Shown: in pieces, positions 3,501 to 7,120 of the stretch
Position numbering within the stretch: the first letter of the stretch is position 1
Layout: each line of letters begins with the position of its first letter
Source of the DNA: an uncultured Emergencia sp.
GTDB lineage: Bacteria > Bacillota > Clostridia > Peptostreptococcales > Anaerovoracaceae
Assembly: GCA_937997955.1 (NCBI GenBank)
Contig: CALLDR010000090.1
Coordinates: forward strand, 1 to 7,120
DNA length: 7,120 bases
Direction: 5' to 3'
Program-made: the position numbers and the translations under genes
Notes under the pieces: generated by a model
Database searches by the model: none
What the model saw: the letters and a program-made list of their open reading frames with translations, nothing else
Told to the model about the DNA's origin: nothing

Positions 3501-6220
3501 CTAAAAAAACAGATGAACTGGCCAAGGAGACCAAAATCGTAAAGGCTGAGCCTAAGAAGAAGCAGTCCGCCGGTCAGGAGGAACCGAGGGTTACAGTCAA
3601 AGCGGCTGTTCGCCCGGGTCTTTCTAATCGTCCGAAACCGCCTGTAGGAAAACCGGTGGTGGATACGGAGTATTTAGCCAGCAAACATAAGCCGCCTGTA
3701 GGAAAACCGGTGGTAAACAAAGCGGAACTGGAGGGCCGCGGCAGGAAAGCGCCGGAGGGCACGCCGCTGCCGAAAGCAGAACCGAAAGCTGCGGCAAAGG
3801 AAGAGCCGGTCAAGCAGCCGGAGACAAAGCCGGCGGAAAAACCGGCGGAAAAGACTGCTGAAAGGGAGGCAAAGCCGGCTGAAAGAACCGCAAAGCCTGC
3901 TGAGAGAGAGGCAAGACCTGCCGCGAAAGCGCCGGAGAGAAGCGGAGAGAGAAAAACAGACAGAACAGACAGACCGGAACGGTCCCGCAGTGAAAACCGG
4001 GGCGACAGGAACAGCCGCGGGGGAGAGCGTGACAGAAACAGCCGGGGTACCCGCAGCGACAACAGATCTTCTGGCGGCAGAAACGACCGCGGCGGCAGAA
4101 ATGACCAGAGCGGGCGCAGCGGCGGAAACAGAAGCGACCGTCAGGGGAACAGCGCCGGCGGCAGAAATGACCGCGGCGGCAGAAACGACCAGGGCGGACG
4201 CAGCGGCGGAAGCAGAAACGACCGTCAGGGAAGCAGCGCCGGAAACAGAAACGACCGCGGCGGCCAGAGAAAAGACAGGCCGCAGCTGGATAAGATGGAG
4301 ACCAAACCGTCCAGACGTGACGATTCAGGAAAGAAGAAGCACGACAAGGAAAAGAATAAATTTGAAAAGCTGGAGAGAAAATCTCTGGAGAAGCAGACCA
4401 GAAAGAAGCACAGCAAGCCGAAGCCGCAGGTCACAGAGACTGTGGTCGAGGAAGAAGTGCTGCCAGAAGGCACCATCGTGCTCAACGTTCCGATCACGGT
4501 GGCAGGCTTCTGCGAACAGACAGAGGTATCTACATCCAAGGTCATCATGACTTTGATGAAATTGGGCATCATGGCAAACATCAACCAGAACATCGACGAG
4601 GATACCTGCATGATCCTGGCGGAAGAGCTGGGCATCAGCATCGCCATCGGCCAGGTGGAGGAGGAGATCGTCGAAGAGGGACTGGAGCTGTTCGAGGACG
4701 ACGAGAAGGATCTGAAGGCCAGACCTCCGATCATTACCGTCATGGGCCACGTTGACCACGGTAAGACGTCCCTGCTGGACGCGATCAGAAAGACCAACGT
4801 CACCGCCTCCGAATCCGGCGGCATTACACAGCACATCGGCGCTTCCGAAGTGCGCATCAACGGACAGAAGATCGTGTTCCTGGATACGCCGGGCCACGAA
4901 GCGTTTACCGCTATGAGAGCCAGAGGCGCCCACGTTACGGATATCGCCGTTCTGGTGGTAGCCGCTGACGACGGCGTCATGCCGCAGACCATCGAGTCCA
5001 TCAGCCACGCCAAGGCGGCGGGCGTTCCGATCATCGTCGCCATCAACAAGATGGATAAACCTGGCGCGAACCCTGACAGGGTAAAGCAGGAGCTGACAGA
5101 GCACGGCATCTTGGTCGAAGACTGGGGCGGTGAAGTCATCAGCGTGCCGGTGTCCGCGAAGAGCGGCGAAGGCATCGTCAATCTCCTTGAGATGATCCTG
5201 CTCCAGGCTGAGATGATGGAGCTGAAGGCAAATCCGAACCGGCTGGCCATGGGATCTGTCATCGAGGCCAGACTGGATAAGGCCAAAGGCCCTGTCGCCA
5301 CCCTGCTGGTGACCAACGGTACCCTGCAGTCGGGACAGAGCGTCGTAGCGGGAACCTGCGCGGGCCGTATCCGTCTCATGACTGACCACAAGGGAAAGAC
5401 CATCAAAAAGGCCGGTCCGGCTACAGCCGTAGAGATCCTGGGCCTGACCGACGTTCCGCAGGCCGGCGACGAGTTCAACGCCGTAAAGGAAGACAAGATC
5501 GCCAGAGAGATCGCGGAACACAGAAAAGAAAAGCTGAGAGAGGAAGTGCTGGCAAGAAACGCGAGCACCACTCTGGAACAGCTGTTCAGCCAGATCCAGG
5601 AGGGCGAGGTCAAGGAACTGAACCTGATCATCAAGGGCGACGTACAGGGCTCTGTGGGCGCTTTGGTAGCGTCTCTGGAAAAGCTGAACAACGAAAGCGT
5701 AAAGGTAAACATCATTCATACCGGCGTGGGTACCGTTACCGAATCCGACGTCATGCTGGCCGGAACCTCCGGCGCCATCATCATCGGCTTCAACGTCAGA
5801 CCGAGTACGGCTGTACAGACCATGGCCGACAGAGACAATATCCAGATCAGGACCTACCGCGTCATCTACGACGTCATCGATGATGTAGAAAACGCTATGA
5901 AGGGCATGCTGGATCCTGAGTTCAAGGAAGAGATCCTGGGCAAGGTGGAGATCAGAACCACCTTCAAGGTGCCGGGCGTAGGCATCGTCGGCGGCGCGTA
6001 TGTCCAGGAGGGCAAGGTCGTAAGAAACGCCGAGGTCAGACTGGTTCGCGACGGCATCGTGATCCACGAAGGCAAGATTTCGTCTCTGAAGAGGTTCAAG
6101 GACGACGCCAAGGAAGTCTCCACCGGATTCGAGTGCGGTATCGGCATCGAGAACTACAACGATATCAAGGAAGGCGACGTGATCGAGTGCTTCCACATGG
6201 TGGAAATCGAGCGGAAATAG
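3497..6220 (+). CDS. infB: Translation initiation factor IF-2, with a long Arg/Gly-rich N-terminal extension
   Basis: GTPase that brings initiator fMet-tRNA to the 30S subunit and promotes subunit joining. It has 907 residues, longer than B. subtilis IF-2 (about 716), mostly because of a low-complexity N-terminus (1-320). That region has a KPPVGKPVV repeat (47-55 and 65-73), a Lys/Pro/Ala/Glu-rich stretch (about 85-150), then an Arg/Gly/Asn/Asp-rich segment (about 165-262). An IF2-N domain is at about 325-380. The GTPase domain starts near 411 with GHVDHGKT (417-424), DTPGH (463-467), NKMD (517-520) and SAKSG (553-557), so all nucleotide-binding motifs are intact. Beta-barrel and linker domains follow. 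The fMet-tRNA-binding C2 domain ends with GFECGIGIENYNDIKEGD (877-894). ATG 3497 overlaps the ylxQ stop (ATGA) and has AAAGGGAGGTG (3481-3491) upstream. Confidence 0.98.
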   Translation: MTKKTDELAKETKIVKAEPKKKQSAGQEEPRVTVKAAVRPGLSNRPKPPVGKPVVDTEYLASKHKPPVGKPVVNKAELEGRGRKAPEGTPLPKAEPKAAAKEEPVKQPETKPAEKPAEKTAEREAKPAERTAKPAEREARPAAKAPERSGERKTDRTDRPERSRSENRGDRNSRGGERDRNSRGTRSDNRSSGGRNDRGGRNDQSGRSGGNRSDRQGNSAGGRNDRGGRNDQGGRSGGSRNDRQGSSAGNRNDRGGQRKDRPQLDKMETKPSRRDDSGKKKHDKEKNKFEKLERKSLEKQTRKKHSKPKPQVTETVVEEEVLPEGTIVLNVPITVAGFCEQTEVSTSKVIMTLMKLGIMANINQNIDEDTCMILAEELGISIAIGQVEEEIVEEGLELFEDDEKDLKARPPIITVMGHVDHGKTSLLDAIRKTNVTASESGGITQHIGASEVRINGQKIVFLDTPGHEAFTAMRARGAHVTDIAVLVVAADDGVMPQTIESISHAKAAGVPIIVAINKMDKPGANPDRVKQELTEHGILVEDWGGEVISVPVSAKSGEGIVNLLEMILLQAEMMELKANPNRLAMGSVIEARLDKAKGPVATLLVTNGTLQSGQSVVAGTCAGRIRLMTDHKGKTIKKAGPATAVEILGLTDVPQAGDEFNAVKEDKIAREIAEHRKEKLREEVLARNASTTLEQLFSQIQEGEVKELNLIIKGDVQGSVGALVASLEKLNNESVKVNIIHTGVGTVTESDVMLAGTSGAIIIGFNVRPSTAVQTMADRDNIQIRTYRVIYDVIDDVENAMKGMLDPEFKEEILGKVEIRTTFKVPGVGIVGGAYVQEGKVVRNAEVRLVRDGIVIHEGKISSLKRFKDDAKEVSTGFECGIGIENYNDIKEGDVIECFHMVEIERK
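3638..3714 (+). repeat. Two exact 23-base repeats within infB
   Basis: The same 23 bases, beginning CCGCCTGTAGG and ending ACCGGTGGT, occur at 3638-3660 and 3692-3714, 54 bases (18 codons) apart. They encode PPVGKPVV, preceded by K both times. They lie in the disordered N-terminal part of IF-2. Perfect identity over 23 bases suggests recent duplication or homogenisation. Confidence 0.85.
4073..4264 (+). repeat. 84-base tandem repeat encoding Arg/Gly/Asn/Asp-rich IF-2 segment
   Basis: Two full 84-base (28-codon) copies, 4073-4156 and 4157-4240, are followed by a partial third copy (4241-4264). By hand comparison the full copies differ at 8 of 84 positions and at 4 of 28 residues. Each copy has the order GGRNDRGGRNDQ, then GRSGG, then a DRQG-containing end. 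The length is a multiple of three, so the frame is kept. Upstream (about 3990-4072) is a related but less regular stretch with the same residues. The protein segment resembles RGG-type disordered RNA-binding regions. Confidence 0.9.
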
Positions 6221-6232
6221 TGAGGAAAAGCT

Positions 6233-6991
6233 ATGGTATTCTATTTTTCAGCCACAGGGAATTCCAGATACGTGGCGGAGAAGGCCGCGGCAGAGTTTGG
6301 AATGGACACCGTGGACATCACTGCGGCGCTGCGGCGCGGGCAGTTCAGCTATGAAGCGGGCGGCGGGGAGAAGATCATCTTCGTCATGCCCGTGTACTTC
6401 TGGGGCCTTCCGGCTCCCGTCGTGGATTTTTTGCGGCAGCTGGAATTTACCGGCGCATCAAAGGCGGAGGTCTGCGTCATACTAACCTGTGGAAGCAGTG
6501 CCGGCGGCAGCGACAGGATGTTCGCGAAAGCCATGGAAGGCAAGAACTGCGTTCTCAAAGGGGCCTATTCCATCGTCATGCCGGACAATTTCGTGCTGAT
6601 GCTGCAGGCGCCCAACCCGGAGGCCCAGGTCATGCTGCTGAGAAAAGCGGAAAAAGCCATGGCAGAGATCTTTGAATCCATCCGTTTTAACTATCGGAAG
6701 GGGTACCGCTCCGGCCTTGGAGCCAGAATCGGATCCAAGGGGGCATACCTGTTCTACAGAAAAATGCGCGGTACGCGCAAGTTCTGGGTACAGGAAAGCT
6801 GCATCGGCTGCGGCCTCTGCCAGACTGTGTGTCCGTCGGCTGCTGTCACCATGGAGGAAGGCCGGCCGGTGTGGGTGAAGGACACCTGCGCATGGTGTAC
6901 GGCCTGCATCAACCGCTGCCCCGCGGCGGCGATCCAGTATGGAAAGAAGTCTGAGAAAAAGGGACGCTACGTGCATCCGATTTTAAAGTAA
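6233..6991 (+). CDS. Flavodoxin-like protein with two [4Fe-4S] ferredoxin motifs (EFR1-type)
   Basis: A 252-residue soluble redox protein with two parts. The N-terminal flavodoxin-like domain (1 to about 150) begins FYFSATGNSRYVAE (3-16), whose SATGNS matches the FMN phosphate-binding loop; MPVYFWGLPAP (52-62) and LTCGSSAGGSD (84-94) match later flavin-contact loops. The C-terminal part (about 185-232) is a bacterial two-cluster ferredoxin: C190-IG-C193-GL-C196-QTV-C200-P and C219-AW-C222-TA-C225-INR-C229-P, all eight cluster cysteines present. It most likely transfers electrons in the cytoplasm; the partner is unknown. No membrane segment is seen. The ATG at 6233 has GAGG (6222-6225) seven bases upstream and lies 12 bases after infB; rbfA follows after 15 bases, so it is inside the operon. 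In B. subtilis this slot holds ylxP. About 4 of 16 arginine codons are AGA, fewer than in nusA. Confidence 0.9.
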   Translation: MVFYFSATGNSRYVAEKAAAEFGMDTVDITAALRRGQFSYEAGGGEKIIFVMPVYFWGLPAPVVDFLRQLEFTGASKAEVCVILTCGSSAGGSDRMFAKAMEGKNCVLKGAYSIVMPDNFVLMLQAPNPEAQVMLLRKAEKAMAEIFESIRFNYRKGYRSGLGARIGSKGAYLFYRKMRGTRKFWVQESCIGCGLCQTVCPSAAVTMEEGRPVWVKDTCAWCTACINRCPAAAIQYGKKSEKKGRYVHPILK

Positions 6992-7006
6992 CGGAAAGGA
7001 AAAAGT

Positions 7007-7120
7007 ATGGGAAAAGGATACAGACAGGGACGTCTCGGTGAGGAGATCCGCAGGATCATCAGCGAAATGCTGCTCAGAGAACTGAAGGATCCGAGACTGT
7101 CTGAAAACATGGTCAGCGTG
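7007..7120 (+). CDS. rbfA: 30S ribosome-binding factor RbfA (N-terminal part, cut by window edge)
   Basis: The first 38 residues are visible: MGKGYRQGRLGEEIRRIISE followed by MLLRELKDPRLSENMVSV. The basic start, the EEIRRIISEML helix and the KDPRL motif (27-31) followed by a VSV strand are characteristic of RbfA, a KH-domain cold-shock and 30S maturation factor that acts at helix 1 of 16S rRNA. The complete family protein has about 115-130 residues, so some two thirds lie beyond the window. The ATG at 7007 has GGAAAGGA (6993-7000) six bases upstream. RbfA downstream of infB is the standard arrangement, here separated from it by the redox gene. Confidence 0.92.
   Translation, partial: MGKGYRQGRLGEEIRRIISEMLLRELKDPRLSENMVSV

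Noticed and set aside
4295..4297. Internal in-frame ATG as a start for a shorter IF-2 form
   Set aside because: IF-2 isoforms from internal starts are known in other bacteria, but this ATG (residue 267) has no convincing Shine-Dalgarno in front.
4225..5715. 496-residue open frame on the minus strand, Ser/Thr/Met/Pro-rich
   Set aside because: It is antisense to infB with shadow-like composition; no Shine-Dalgarno or family motif.
4325..6196. 623-residue open frame on the minus strand opposite infB
   Set aside because: It lies wholly within a certain IF-2 gene, has no recognisable domains or start signal, and is explained by codon bias of the sense strand.
1..7120. Mobile element, defence island or novel multi-gene system
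   Set aside because: No transposase, integrase, attachment repeats, tRNA or toxin-antitoxin genes were seen. Apart from the LysR gene and one redox gene, all coding regions are core translation or transcription genes.

Overview
The window holds a chromosomal core translation/transcription operon of a low-to-moderate GC anaerobe, most likely a Clostridia-class member of the Bacillota. The gene order rimP-nusA-rnpM(ylxR)-ylxQ-infB-...-rbfA is the classic Bacillota order. The NusA lacks the C-terminal acidic repeats of enterobacteria, every gene has a strong GGAGG-type Shine-Dalgarno, promoters are sigma-A-like, and a flavodoxin/two-[4Fe-4S] protein of an anaerobe-rich family is present. The genus cannot be read from the sequence.

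Layout. Positions 1-96 are a very AT-rich region (about 16% G+C over the first 80 bases) with a near-consensus promoter for a LysR-type regulator gene (97-963). A 323-base gap (964-1286) follows. It contains a degenerate array of about 11.6-base TTTGAAA-like units, a consensus sigma-A promoter whose -35 box falls in register with that array, and a strong hairpin with a broken U-tract. The rest is a tightly packed operon on the + strand: rimP (1287-1778), nusA (1795-2907), rnpM/ylxR (2879-3181), an L7Ae-like ylxQ (3168-3500), infB (3497-6220, long IF-2 of 907 residues), a flavodoxin-ferredoxin gene (6233-6991), and the first 38 codons of rbfA (7007 to the window edge). The longest gap between genes is 16 bases and three junctions overlap, so the genes are probably co-transcribed and partly translationally coupled.

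How it works together. RimP and RbfA mature the 30S subunit, IF-2 starts translation, NusA controls pausing and termination, RnpM modulates RNase P, and YlxQ is an L7Ae-type RNA-binding protein. The leader hairpin before rimP is well placed for feedback by NusA, as described for Bacillus subtilis.

This is mostly an ordinary core region and I do not see a new defence or mobile system. The points worth a second look are the redox gene inserted between infB and rbfA, the phased repeat array reaching into the operon promoter, the leader attenuator, and an 84-base tandem duplication coding an Arg/Gly-rich disordered segment in IF-2.
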